Assembly (NCBI GenBank): GCA_964019695.1 | Contig: OZ026524.1 | Span: forward strand, 23,333,656 to 23,397,655 | Source: Loripinus fragilis | Taxonomy: Eukaryota; Mollusca; Bivalvia; Lucinida; Lucinidae | DNA length: 64,000 nucleotides | Reading direction: 5' to 3' | Shown: positions 21,971-34,199 of the stretch, piece by piece | Layout of the letters: each line of letters starts with the position of its first letter | Position numbering within the stretch: position 1 is the stretch's first letter | Made by a program: the position numbers and the translations under genes | Notes under the pieces: generated by a model | Database searches by the model: none | Told to the model about the DNA's origin: nothing | What the model saw: only the letters and a program-made list of their open reading frames with translations

Positions 21971-24668
21971 CAAGGTTGGGCGGTCGAAACAACCCCCGGT
22001 TTTAACCGGTTTAAACTGCCCTGGTCAATATGCCAAAAAGTGGTCAATACTGGTCAATACGAATCTGAGTGGTCGATTGAAAATTTTAAGGGGCCCTTTT
22101 AGAGGTGGATTGAGATATAGAATCAGAATTAATGTTCTATTTATTGAAAAAAGAAAAAAAAAAGTACTGTTTCGTCCCTGACAAGGGCACTTTTCACCTT
22201 AGCACTGACTTCTGCATTATAGTCCAGGCACCTAACACTTTTTATTCTATTTTAATCATCAAGGGCAGAATAGAATAACCATACAGCCTAACAGGGTCTT
22301 TATTCATCATTTTGAGACAATAACAATAATTTATGGCACTGGTTAAATTATTAACTAACTGATAACAGCAGATAACAGAATGACCACACTTTCACACCTC
22401 TGTATTAACACAGGTGCCAGTGAAGTAACCAATGTATTTATACCCCCCGCAAACTTTGTTTGTGGTGGGGTATACTGTTTTCACGTTGTCCGTCCGTCCG
22501 TCTGTGCGTGCGTCCATGCGTAACGTTTTGTTTTCTTAATAACTTGAAGAGTAATTGCTGGATTTTCATCAAACTTTGCAAAAATATTCATATATGCAAG
22601 ACAAATACTTTAAACAAAAAAGTAAGGGCTAGGGGCCAATTCTATTAGAGTTATTTCCCTTTGTAGTTCTAAATGGCTTTTATACAGGGCTTTATGCTAA
22701 TTTAGTCCATACATGGGCCGATCAACTCCTACCACAGCTTTTGATAAAACAATTTGATACTTTGCCTATACAATGTAGACACATTGAACATATGCATGAA
22801 GGAGTTTTGTTTAGAAAAAAATATTTTTGACAAAATGACAGCTGTGAGAACTTCGACAATTTTTCCCTAATAAGGCTTTTGTATATGCATAGATGGTGCC
22901 TTCATGGGCGGATCAAGTCCTACCACAGCTTTTGATGGAGCAATTTGATACTTTGCCTATACAATGTGGACACATTGAACATATGAATGAAGGAGTTTAT
23001 AATTTTTGTTTGCACAGATTCTACTGAAATCTTTTCAAAACTAAGGTCTGCTGGTTTGAACTATAACTTGCCATGTTTTTTCACTGACTCTTACTGTGCG
23101 GGGGGTATCTAATAAGCATTGCTTATTGACTTTTTTCATTTAAGCTCAGTGATTGGATAGGTCTTATAAACTGGACACATCTTCTTCAGTCTGAGAGACA
23201 TGTCTAGTATTTTGACAGTTTTGTTTGTTCAGGGGTAATTAAAGTTAAAATTAACTCCTGATATATTGCTCAACAGTTAGTGATTTCTTTACCATTTTCA
23301 CACCTTTGTCTTAAGCCAATTCAATTAGTATTTTAACTAATAGAGCAATGACTAATTTGTACATGATGACCTCTTTAATGATCAATTGGAAGTAGTGTTT
23401 CTTTCATTTAATTATTCAGACTCACTGATTGAAATATTTTTTAAGACTGAAAAAGCTAGAACTTTTTTAAATAAAGTTAAAGTGTATGTTCATGCTTTTT
23501 AACATTTTACTTTATTCACAAATAAATATTTCGTTATGGACTAATTTTATTTTCACAGATCATTTATCTATCTGGTTAGTTAATTACAGAAGCTTTTATA
23601 GCCATTCAGGGAGCAGCCATCTTACAGCTATTGGCACACATTAACCCGAGTTAACCTCAATATGCTGGTCTGGCAAATGATTGAAGCGGCACCTTTCAGT
23701 CAATTTCTTTATTTCAATATTGGATAATGGGTGTTCCGTTTTAATTACAATCAACAGCCAAATCATTGCAAATAAAAATGTAACAACTGTCAAATGAAAA
23801 GTATTTTGTTTTTCAATAAGTTTCATTTTATTTTATTCTGTCTTTTTGTTATCAAAACGAAGAAAATTGTTACAAATTATGTCGTCTGCTATAGTAATAA
23901 TTAGTGCTTTAAGACTTTAATTTTAGAATTAATTATTAAATATGGACCAAGTATCAACATATACTCATCAATGCACACACTGCTAAAAGCATTACTCTGA
24001 AACATTGTTATTTTTTGCCTTTTGACTGATTTATAATTCTGCTTTGGTAGCGTGTAAGCAGGTGGGAGTGATTCCAGTTTGGGTGTGTAGAGATTATTGA
24101 CCTGAGAATGACCAGACTCCCATTAAGAAGCAAAAGTGATTAATTACAGGCTAATAGAAGAGCATTCACAAACATTTAAAGAGGGATTATTCCTGCCATA
24201 CCGTAAACTCTATAATAATCACATTTGAAAAAAGATATGAATTATCCCTTTAATGTCATTACTTGCATTTGCTTTACTTTTTTTATTAATGGTCAATAGA
24301 AAATAAGTTAAAGTCTAAAGACTGAAAGTTGTGGTAATGATTCAGTTTGATTGAGACTGAAGATCTTAAACTATTGACATTTCATTTTTGTTTGTTTTAC
24401 GGCCTATTATAAATAATTATTCATACATTTTTTAAAGCAATAATAAGGCATGAAACACATAAGCCTGTATTATCTTATATTGAAACAATTTTAAGTCTTT
24501 TTAGAGAGTCCAGTAAAATTAGATCATTAATGCTTCTAAGCTTCCCATCGACCATGTTTTTTTTCAATCGACCAATTGATCACCAATCGACCAGTAATGA
24601 CCGGTTAAAACCAGTATTGACCACTGGTCTGGTCAATATGCATATTGACCGGTCGATTGCCAACCTTG
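21971..24668. mobile_element. hAT-like non-autonomous element, 2.7 kb, 8-bp target duplication
   Basis: Ends are CAAGGTTGG and CCAACCTTG. GTAATAAT stands directly before (21963-21970) and after (24669-24676), an exact 8-bp duplication typical of the hAT superfamily. Subterminal regions carry repeated GGTCAATA / TATTGACC and AACCGGT words in inverted order. No transposase frame is seen. The interior is AT-rich and contains the nested element at 22440-23112. Confidence 0.85.
22440..23112. mobile_element. MITE with ATACCCCCCGCA ends, nested in the hAT-like element
   Basis: Left ATACCCCCCGCAAACTTTGT, right GTGCGGGGGGTAT, inverted. Internal CGTTGTCCGTCCGTCCGTCT and a roughly 95-bp segment (TCCTACCACAGCTTTTGAT ... 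ATGAAGGAGTTT) repeated at about 22726 and 22917. This repeat form is common in bivalve genomes (from memory). A fragment may be at 4405-4480. Confidence 0.8.
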
Positions 24669-25709
24669 GTAATAATGAGGGTATATAAGCCAGACAATGT
24701 TCACTATTAACCCTCAAAGCACCAATCACAACAAAAGTCATCTGCTGAAATGTTTTGGAAGCCTCTTGGTCAAACAGTGTACAGGGTTCGCACAGGCTTG
24801 AAAATTACTTGAATTTAGAGGGCTTTCTTGAAAAGTCCTTGGAAATTAAATCTGCCTTGAAAAGTACTGGAAAAATCACACAAAAGCCTTGAAAAGTCCT
24901 TGAATTCTACTATTTTCTGTAGGACTTAGCACTGTTGATAGAGATCTAAATCAGTATAAAATTGTTGTGCCTTTATTTAGTGCAGCAAATGCTGCACAAA
25001 ATAAAGGCACAACATTTTTTTCTAATTTTCCAGTACTAATGTCTCCATTATCTCAGTCTAGCATTTCTGAAGTAGAATTTTAAGAGCAATTCTCTGTAAC
25101 CACTTAAATTTTGACATAGGGTCATGGCACGCATAGTCACCGATTTTGCTGAAACTTTCCTATCTTGGTTATGGTGACCCAAAACCAAGCAATTAAGACT
25201 CCTTTCATCCATATGCATGCCCGTTGCCATGGTAACGGCGTATCAACATTTTGGCTAAAAAAGTGACAAAAAATTACTTAAAATTGATGGATTTCCAAAT
25301 GAAATCAATACTTTAACGTAAACCAAATGCCACCAATGGTCCACATGTATGAATATATAACACATCCTGGTTAGAAATAAACAATCAAAATTACATTTGG
25401 AAAACCTCGGTTTTTATCCATGCTCTGCAAAGTGGGTGGGGTTTCAGAAATTTGACAAACGTGATTTTTGAGCATTTTCAAAGGACATTTTCATATTGAG
25501 TGCGGTCGGTTACAACTATGCCGGCATATTCCAGTCATAGAACAAGGTTTCCTGAATTGATATATGAAAAGACATGTTTGGGAAAGTATGGTTCCTGAAG
25601 CGTTACCATAGCAACAATCAGTGTACGGTCACAAAAAGCAAATTTATCTGTGACTGTATTTGTGATATCATAAAAATCTGCTGGAGGGACATATTTGATT
25701 TTTAATTGA

Positions 25710-26960
25710 TGAAATATGTTCCTTATTAAAATAGTGTACCGAAAATAACATATTATGTTGTAAGTGACCTGCTAAAGGTCAAGGTCAAGGTCACAGAAGC
25801 AAGAAATTGACTTAAAATGAGCAATTTTCGCACATATTTAAGTCTATTTCTCCATTATTTGATGTAACTTGGTTTGTATATTTAATCTTCTTATACGCAG
25901 CTACACTGCCTTTTAAAATGAAATAATTTTATCCTCCATATTACGTCAAGGTCAAGGTCAAGGTCAATGAAATTTTAATATTTTTGGTTTTAAATCTGAA
26001 ATATTGACAATATTTGTTAACCAATCCCTTTAATTCAGTTATGTTTAGCCTCTTCCCTTAGAAATATGCTGCACAGTATAACATTGTTAAAATAACGTGA
26101 CAATATGCCTTAATTATCAGTTTGAAGGTCAAGGTCAAGGTCACAGAAGCCAGAAATTACCATTAAATGAGCGATTTCCGCACAAATTTAAGTCAATTTC
26201 TCCATTATTTGATGTGGTTTGATTTGTATATTTAGTCTTTACATAAGCAACAACAATGCCTTTTAAACTGAAATGATTTATCCTCCAAATTACTTCAAGC
26301 TCAAGGTCAAAGTCACTAAAACTTTAATATTTTTGGCTGTAAATTGGAAATATTGACACTATTTGTAAACCGATTTCTTTATTTCTGGTATGTTGAACTT
26401 CTTGCTTTAGAAATATGCGGCACAGTATAACATTGTTAAAATAACATGACAATATGCCTAAATTATCATTTAAATGCCAAGGTCAAGGTCAAAGAGTCAA
26501 GAAATGGGCATAAATTGGGGGATTTTCACACATAATATTTTTGTCATAAATTGGAGTAATTGACAATATCTGTTAACCAATTTCTTTATTTCAGTTATGT
26601 TAAGCTTCTTCCTTTAGAAATATGCTGCGCAGTATAGCATTTGTTTAGGTATCATGACAATAGGCCTTAAATAGGAATTTGAGGGTCAAGGTCACAGAAT
26701 AAATAAATTGACATAAAATGAGCGATTTTGCCCATATTTTAGGCTATCTCTCCATAATTTGGTGTGATTTGGTTTGTATATTCAATCCGCATCTACACAA
26801 CTAAAATGCATTTTAAACTGAAATGGTTTAATCCTCCAGATACCTTCGATGTCAAGGTCAAGGTAACTTAAACTTTAATATTTTTGTACATAAGTTGGAA
26901 AAAATAACCGATTTCTTTATTTCAATTATGTTTAGTTTCTTTCTTCAGAAATATCTTTAT
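25710..26960 (+). repeat. 345-bp tandem units with TCAAGGTCA runs (left block)
   Basis: Units start with AAGGTCAAGGTCAAGGTCAC at about 25775, 26126 and 26477 (last one weaker at 26683). They carry TTTCTCCATTATTTGATGT, ATTTTAATATTTTTGGTT and GAAATATGCTGCACAGTATA. A second run of TCAAGGTCA lies mid-unit (25948, 26296, 26851). Confidence 0.88.
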
Positions 26961-27169
26961 TTTTCTTTTTTATGGTTTGTCTTTCTATTTTTAAGAAACA
27001 TATTATCAGAACAGCAGTTATAGAATACATAGATCATAACTCAACAACTACAACAGTCACCGCTCCTTAGTATGGGACAAGTATCTTACCAGGTTACAGT
27101 CGGTAGTCTCTACAAACCTTAAAAAATAGTTGAAAAAGTAGGTTATAATATGGATGTAAATGAGCAAAT

Positions 27170-28200
27170 ATGTTCCTTATTTCCTTATTAAGATAATGTA
27201 CCAAAAATAACATATTTTATGTTGTTAGTGACCTGCTAAAGGTCAAAGTCACAGAAGCGAGAAATTGGCTTAAAATGAGCAATTTTTGCACATATTTAAG
27301 TCTATTTCTCCATTATTTGACTTGACTTGCTTTGTATATTTAATCTTCTTATACGCAGCTGCACTTCCTTTAAAATGACATCATTTTATCCTCCAAATTA
27401 CTTCGTGGTGAAGGTCAATGAAATTTTAATATTTTTGGTTTAAAATTGAAAATACTGACAATATTTGTTAACCAATTTCTTCAATTCAGTTATGTTTAGC
27501 ATCTCCCTTTAGGAATATGCTGCACAGAATATGATAGTTAAAATAACGTGACAATATGCCTTAATTATCAGTTTGAAGGTCAATGTCACAGAAGCCAGAA
27601 ATTACCATAAAATGAGCGATTTTCGTACATATTTAAGTCTATTATTGATGTGATTTGGTTTGTATTATTTAATCTTTACAACAGCAACCACAATACCTTT
27701 AAATCTGAGATAATTTCATCTTCCATATTATTTCAAGGTCAAGGTCACTGAAATTGTCATATCATTGGTTGTAATATGGACATATTGACAATATTTGTTT
27801 ACCATTTTTTTTTATTTCAGTTATGTTCAGATTAATTCTTTAGAAATATGCCGCACAGTATAACATTGTTCAAATAGCATGACAATTTGCTTTAATTATC
27901 AAGTTGAATGTCAAGGTCAAGGTCACAGAAGCAAGAAATTACCGTAAAATGACCGCTCTTAGCTTATATTTAAGTTTATTTCTCCATTATTTGATGTGAT
28001 TTGGTTTGTATATATAATTTATATAATCAACTACAATGGCGTTAAAGCTGAAACAATTAAATCCTCCACATTACTTCAAGATCAAGGTCAAGGTCAATTT
28101 AATTTTTATATTTTTGGTTTTAAATTTGAAATATTGACAATATTTGTTAACCCATTTCTTTGTTTCAGTTATGTTTAGATTTTTTCTAAAATTCTTCCTC
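27170..28200 (+). repeat. Second block of the 345-bp units
   Basis: A direct duplicate of the first block, starting with TGTTCCTTATTTCCTTATTA (compare 25720) and running through units at about 27238, 27577 and 27908. It has no partner in the right arm, so it arose by a later direct duplication. Confidence 0.82.
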
Positions 28201-28315
28201 TGACAGTATTTTCTTCATTTATCGAGGGAACATGACGACATAAACCACATCACTTGTCATTGGTCAACTAAGCAGCTAACAATTGTAACTTATACCTTCT
28301 TCTTGATGTGTTTAA

Positions 28316-28680
28316 AGCTGCATAGTCTGTAACTTTTTATCTGTTAATTTTAGAAAAAAGTTTCTATTTTTCAAGAACACAGTAAAAATACTCAAATTCA
28401 GGTAAACATTTTACCGTTTCGTAAATCTTAACATATTTTCACTATCAAAATGAAAGCATTTATGTTAAAAATCAACTGTCTAGAATTATTGGAGGGACGC
28501 AAATAATTACCAACAAAGGAAAAAAACAACCGTTTTTATAATATAATTCACTTTTCCATGCAGTTTTCAGCTGTACTGAACATATTTATTGTGAAAATAT
28601 AACTTAATTCTATTTTTGCAAATGATTTAAAGATATAAAAAAAAATTCGAAAAAAGTTCATAGTTACAGACTATGCAGCT
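28316..28680. mobile_element. 365-bp TTAA MITE nested in the foldback element
   Basis: Ends AGCTGCATAGTCTGTAACT and its inverse, a perfect 19-bp TIR, with TTAA on each side (28312-28315, 28681-28684). AT-rich interior, no ORF. Confidence 0.88.
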
Positions 28681-29680
28681 TTAAGTAGAACAGGTAAACA
28701 AGAATCTGATAACTATCAAAAAAGGAAATGAGATAACCATTTTTCTATTGTCATTACGTTCAGAAATCATCTTTTACGACTACGCTGATAACCTACCATG
28801 TCTCTGATGGTATAACTCCCCAAATGAAATTATTGACTACAGTTAATTATCTCCTAATCAGCCGACAAAGTTTCAAGCTCCTAAAAGAGTCTGAAGGAGT
28901 TTACATTATATTTTTTAATTGGCCAAACCCCTAACTGGGATACAAGTCATAAACATACAAACAATATAAACCTGAATCAAAACATACTGAAGAAAATTTC
29001 AATATTTTATTATATGATGTCGAGACTGTGAGTGATATACAAATGTTTCACCATGTATTAAAATTGATTTACACATTTGGTCAATGTCAATTTAATATGA
29101 TTGATGTCCTTAACAGCATCAAAGGATCTTACATGAGTGCTCATTTTTAAATCAATTCATTAAAAAAAAGTTAGGGAAAAGGGATCAACTGTGAGATTTG
29201 TGAAACATTCTATAGCTTTTCACGAAAATTAAAGAAATTCATTAGTATAGAAGCACCAATGTTAGATTCAGTTTATCACATGACTATGAAATTAATTACC
29301 AAAGATCATATTTTTGAGGTGAAACCGTCATATTACATTATGCCAATAAGTCTGTTAACCACTAGTGTTTAATCAATTTTATTGCATAGCGTTATATCAC
29401 TCCTGACAGAATGTGTGTGATAGATTGCAAAAATCTCGAACAAAATGGTTTAGTTTGAGAAGCATTTATGTATACCAAGAGTGAATATTAAAACAATATC
29501 ACACTAAAAACTATTAAGTTGAGAGATATAGACTCCATAAGATGTAGAGAGAGGAACATCACCATCTAAAAATGGGAAAATGACAATTTCAAAATCAAAG
29601 TCGTCACGTCTAAAAATGCTGCTTCGGTATCAGAAGTATTAGCTTTATTAGCTTTATTAAGTTGGAGCTCTGAAGGGTAT

Positions 29681-30271
29681 ATTTGACTTATCATAGTGAC
29701 AGTATGTAAACTGAAATAAACATCCTGTACCCATTCCTCCTAGCTCACGCCTTATACATTATGAATTACAGCACTCGTGCGTAACCAGTTGTCGGAAATC
29801 GTGATGTGAGAGTTGTTGGTACAGCTGTAAGTGCGAGAGCCCACCTATTAAAATTCATTTTTCCATAGATCTAAGTAACTGTTACAGTTACAACCATGTA
29901 ATCATGTATACATGTGATTGCCAATTCAACTAAAACCGTGCAATCTGGCATTTAAGCTCGTTTTCGACACAGAACGGCTCTGATTGTGAGCAAGTCGTTT
30001 TTTAACAAAGCAAAATGCAAAAGGAGGAAACCGTTAAAATCATGGAATAAAACGGAATAAAATAGATAAAATGGCTTTACTTACCTTGTTCGAATGTGTA
30101 TTGTCTGTATCGCTAACAATATAAATCGAAACGTGTACATGTACCTAAATACACGCATTTTCCGACTACTGGTTACGCACGAGTGCTGTTATTCATGTTT
30201 ATAAGGCGTGAGCTAGCGGAGGAACGGTACAGGATGTTTATATCATTTTACATACTGTGATAGTGTCAAAA
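29681..30271. mobile_element. Palindromic MITE nested in the foldback element
   Basis: Arms of about 110 bp: AGTATGTAAACTGAAATAAA, CATCCTGTACC, TAGCTCACGCCTTATA, GCACTCGTGCGTAACCAGTT on the left, inverted on the right with few changes. Outer edges are not sharply defined. Confidence 0.8.
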
Positions 30272-30409
30272 TAATCATGATCAATGTTTTATAATATCGT
30301 CCAAATAGCTGGATATAGTGTGAAAAGCATCAATAATATCAGCCTGCTTATCATCAGGAAGAGACAACATAAAGTCCCTTTCATAACAAATGGCTGGTTG
30401 AGTAGATAA

Positions 30410-31460
30410 AAATTAAAGATACAAATAAAAAAACAAATTATGGAGAGATGGCCTAAAATATGGGTGAAAATCGCTCACTTTATGTCAATTTATTTATTCT
30501 GTGACCTTGACCCTCAAATTCCTATTTAAGGCCTATTGTCATGATATATTAAGAAATGCTATATCGCGCAGCATATTTCTTAAGGGAGAAGCTTAATATA
30601 ACTGAAATAAAGAAATTGGTTAACAAATTTTGTCAATTTCTCCAATTTATGACCAAAATTATTATGTGTGAAATCCCCCGTTTTATGCTAATTTCTTGAC
30701 TCTTTGATCTTGACCTTGACATTTAAAATGATAATTTAGGCATATTGTCATGTTATTTTAACAATGTTATACCGTGTAGCATATTTCTAAAGCAAGCAGT
30801 TCAACATACCAGAAATAAAGAAATCGGTTTGCAAATAGTGTCAATATTTCCAATTTACAGCCAAAAATATTAAAGTTTTAGTGACCTTGACCTTGAGCTT
30901 GAAGTGATATGGAGGATAAAATTATTTCAGTTTAAAAGGCATTGTATTTGCTTATGCAAAAATTACATATAAAAACAAAACCAAGTCAAATAATGGAGAA
31001 ATAGACATAAATATGTAAGAAAATCGCTCATTTTATGGTAATTTCTGGCTTCTGTGACCTTGACCTTGACCTTCAAACTGATAATTAAGGCATATTGTCA
31101 CGTTATTTTAACAATGTCATACTGTGCAGCATATTTCTAAAGGAAGAAGCTAAACATAACTGAATTAAAGAAATTGGTTAAAGAATATTGTCAATATTTC
31201 CGATTTAAAACCAAAAATATTAAAATTTCATTGACCTTGACCTTGACAATGAAGTAATATGGAGGATAAAATTATTTCATTTTTAAAGGCAGTGTAGCTG
31301 CCCATAAGCTGACTAAATATACAAACCAAGTCACATCAAATAATGGAGAAATATACTTAAACATGTGCGAAAATTGCTCATTTTAAGTCAATTTCTTGCT
31401 TCTGTGACCTTGACCTTGACCTTTAGCAGGTCATTTACAACATAATATGTTATTTTCGGT
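30410..31460 (-). repeat. 345-bp units, inverted (right arm)
   Basis: The reverse complement of the left block: GTGACCTTGACCTTGACC at about 31400, 31050, 30703 and 30505, matching the spacing 350, 350, 200 of the left arm. Confidence 0.88.
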
Positions 31461-32654
31461 ACACTATTTTAATAAGGAACATATTTCATCAATTAAAATC
31501 AAATATGTCACTTCAGCAGATTATTATGAGATCAGAAATACAGTCACAGATAAAATTGCTTTTTGTGACCGTACACTGATTGTTGCTATGGTAACGCTTC
31601 AGAAACCATACTTTCCCAAACATGTCTTTTCATATATCAATTTAGGAAACCTTGATCTAAGACTGGAATATGCCGGCATATTTGTAACCGACCGCACTCA
31701 ATATGAAAATGTCCTTTGAAAATGCTCAAAAATCACGTTTGTCAAATTTCTGAAACCCCACCCACTTTGCAGAGCAAGGGTAAAAACCGAGGTTTTCCAA
31801 ATGTAATTTTGATTGTTTATTTCTAACCGGGATGTGTTATATATTCATTCATATGGATCATTTGTGGCATTTGGGTTATTCTAAAGTGACGATTTCATTT
31901 GGAAATCCATCAATTTTAAGTGATTTTTTGTCACTATTTTAGCCAAAATGTTCATGTGCCGTTTCCATAGCAACGGGCAAGCATATGGATGAAAGGAGTG
32001 TTGATTGCTTGGTTTTGGGTCACCATGACCAAGATAGGAAAGTTTCAGCAAAATCGGTGACTATGCGTGGCACAACTTTTTAAGTGGTTACAGAGAATTG
32101 CTCTTAACACTTAAATCTTGATTTTTCCTTGAAACCTGTAGGATAGTCTTGAAAAGTCCTTGAATTTCACTCCAACTTCACTGTATGAACCCTGGTGTAG
32201 TTCCAGATCAGACTGCTGCTGTATGAGCAGTCTCATCAGGGTCCACAATGTTTGCCTATATACTTACATGAGTCAATAATGTTAGTGAATATATAAACGA
32301 TGGAAACATTACCTAGGCGATACCTCGAATGTCTTGCTTTGAATATTTATTTTTCAGAAAAAATGATACTTGAAATTTTTATGGCATTTATAATGTAATA
32401 AAAACAAAACAATCTTTTATGTTGCTGTTATTTATTAATAATCTTTATAATATAGGACCTTGTTGAATAAACGAAAACATTGAGCATAGAATATTAACTA
32501 TTTTCTTAGCCATCAGTTTAAACATTTGTTTTGAGTACCCACAATATATGTTTTGGATGAGATATAAGAAAATTAATTTTCAATTACACACTCTCATATA
32601 AAGGCCTGTTTTTACTTATTTGCTATTGTCCTGCACAATGAACTACAACTATTA

Positions 32655-32830
32655 CACTAGCCCAGTTGATACAGTGCTGTGATCAAGAGGTAGACGGTTA
32701 GAATGAATCCCACTATCTGTGTGGTGTTGTGTCCTTGAAAAAGACACTTCATCCATGCTGGTTAGTACAACTAGTTCAACTCAGGCAAATTATCTAAAAT
32801 GACTGAGATTTGTTGACTGGAAAATACAGC
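32655..32830 (+). mobile_element. Degenerate SINE copy
   Basis: Contains GTGTTGTGTCCTTGAAAAAG, ACACTTCATCCATGCTGGTT, AGTTCAACTCAGGCA and TTGTTGACTGGAAAATACAG, matching the body and 3' end of the SINE family. The tRNA head is decayed. Confidence 0.7.
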
Positions 32831-32998
32831 TTCATCTTGAACAATACAGGAATTGCAAACTATTTATGGCACTGTAAAAATATCATCCCCCAACCCCGCT
32901 GTTACGGACAACCTGATGCGTTATTTTACCCAAGGCACCAGATCATCCGCAGCACTGAGGTCACAAAGCTTTAAAAATCCCAGAAAAGGAATCACATA

Positions 32999-33972
32999 CG
33001 AGGGTTGTCCCAGATAGTCGTAGATTTTTAAATAGCAAGAAAAGTTAGCGTGAGAGCATTTTAATATTTTGTAGAAATATTGGACTATCTATTTCTAACA
33101 TTTTGAGTGTATTAATGACAAAATAAAAATCAAAAGGAATTATTTTTTATGACCATTCGATCTCAGTACTGGCGCACACAAAAAATGAAATAAATAAATA
33201 GCATAATTCATTTTTGTTAAGTGGTTGTATCGAAACACGAGATTATACCCATTAATCATTCATTTTTGGGGAATTGTCATTGAATTGCATATATTGTCAC
33301 AAAATTTCAAAGTGATTGCATAATTAACGAACTGGCGGCATACGATCAAAACCAGTCGGGGCGAGCTCGAGCAGTGAAAAATGGCAACGTCTTATGTATG
33401 GGCAGAGCAGCGGACAGTAATACTGTTTTGTTTTGAGTCCGAAATGACACCACTTGATACTTTAAACTTAGCAAAACTAGATGAATATCACCTGAATGTA
33501 TCACAGGCTTTAGTATACAAATTACTTTTGAGATTTTAAGAGGGGGCAGCTGCAACCGAGCGTATGGGAAGAAGGCCACTTAGAAATACTGGCAAAGGTA
33601 CAGAAGTTGAATTAGTCGTCAGCAATGACAGAAGACAAACGATGCGCTACTTAGCTGAGATAACAGGTTAAGGGAACATAAGGTGCATATGATATCAAAA
33701 TCAGACTTGAAAATGGCACAGGTATCTGCAAGTATTATTGGAAGATGATTGTGTACATAACCAAGCTAGTTGCAATTGTAAACTTTCCAATGTCCTTCAA
33801 ATGACTGGTGGGTCAGACCTATAGCTGGAAAAATGAGTGCACAAACTTCATTATTAGATATTTCTCGTTAAAAATTTGCATGGTAATGCAGAAATAATGG
33901 AAGAGTTGATGGCAATAGACAATATCTTTTCTTGTTATATAAAAAGTCTACGACTTTCTGAGACAACCCTCA
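32999..33972 (+). mobile_element. Decayed mariner-like element, 974 bp
   Basis: Inverted ends AGGGTTGTCCCAGATAGTCG / AGGGTTGTCTCAGAAAGTCG (about 44 bp, both followed inward by AACAAGAAAAG-like sequence), TA on both sides. From 33381 the plus strand reads MATSYVWAEQRTVILFCFES, then GRRPLRNTGKG and SNDRRQTMRYLAEITG, and further on LKMAQVSASIIGR. This resembles the N-terminal helix-turn-helix part of a mariner transposase with stops and frameshifts. The DD(34)D catalytic part is missing. Confidence 0.8.
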
Positions 33973-34199
33973 TACTTGCATCATGAACCAACCACTGCCT
34001 AGTCTGCTTTGCAAGAATCTCTACTTTATTTTATTTAATGACGTGTCTGGGAGTGAAATAACGCCATGCAATAAAATCGATAAACCACTAGTGGTTTACA
34101 GATTTTCGGGAAACGTAATGACGTCCATAACAACTTTGGGTATATAATGACAAAATTATAAGTGTTACAACGGAAATGAGATTTCAAAGTTATCTTAAT

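Larger units (their letters stand above)
25084..32103. mobile_element. 7.0-kb TTAA-flanked foldback element without transposase
   Basis: The left terminus GAGCAATTCTCTGTAACCAC is exactly inverted at the right terminus. TTAA flanks both (25080-25083, 32104-32107). The inverted arms are long (about 25084-26800 and 30410-32103), roughly 90% alike by eye. The arms include GTTACCATAGCAACAATCAG and GGGTGGGGTTTCAGAAATTT. TTAA targets fit piggyBac or Kolobok superfamilies, but no transposase frame exists in the interior, so it must have been moved in trans. The interior holds roughly 345-bp tandem units and two more nested elements. Confidence 0.87.
24782..32194. mobile_element. CAGGG-ended element with 5-bp duplication, carrying a nested 7-kb element
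   Basis: Left CAGGGTTCGCACAGGCTTGA, right GTATGAACCCTG. GTGTA precedes (24777-24781) and follows (32195-32199). The flanks join to give the MITE seen intact at 6785-6940, so the insertion site is known. Without its own insertion this element would be about 390 bp, like the copy at 9668-10073. The family is unassigned: the CAGGG ends suggest hAT, and some hAT clades are described with 5-6-bp duplications. Confidence 0.87.

Noticed and set aside
31447..31719. 90-residue open frame
   Set aside because: It lies in the right arm of the foldback element. The left-arm copy does not keep the frame, so there is no sign of selection.
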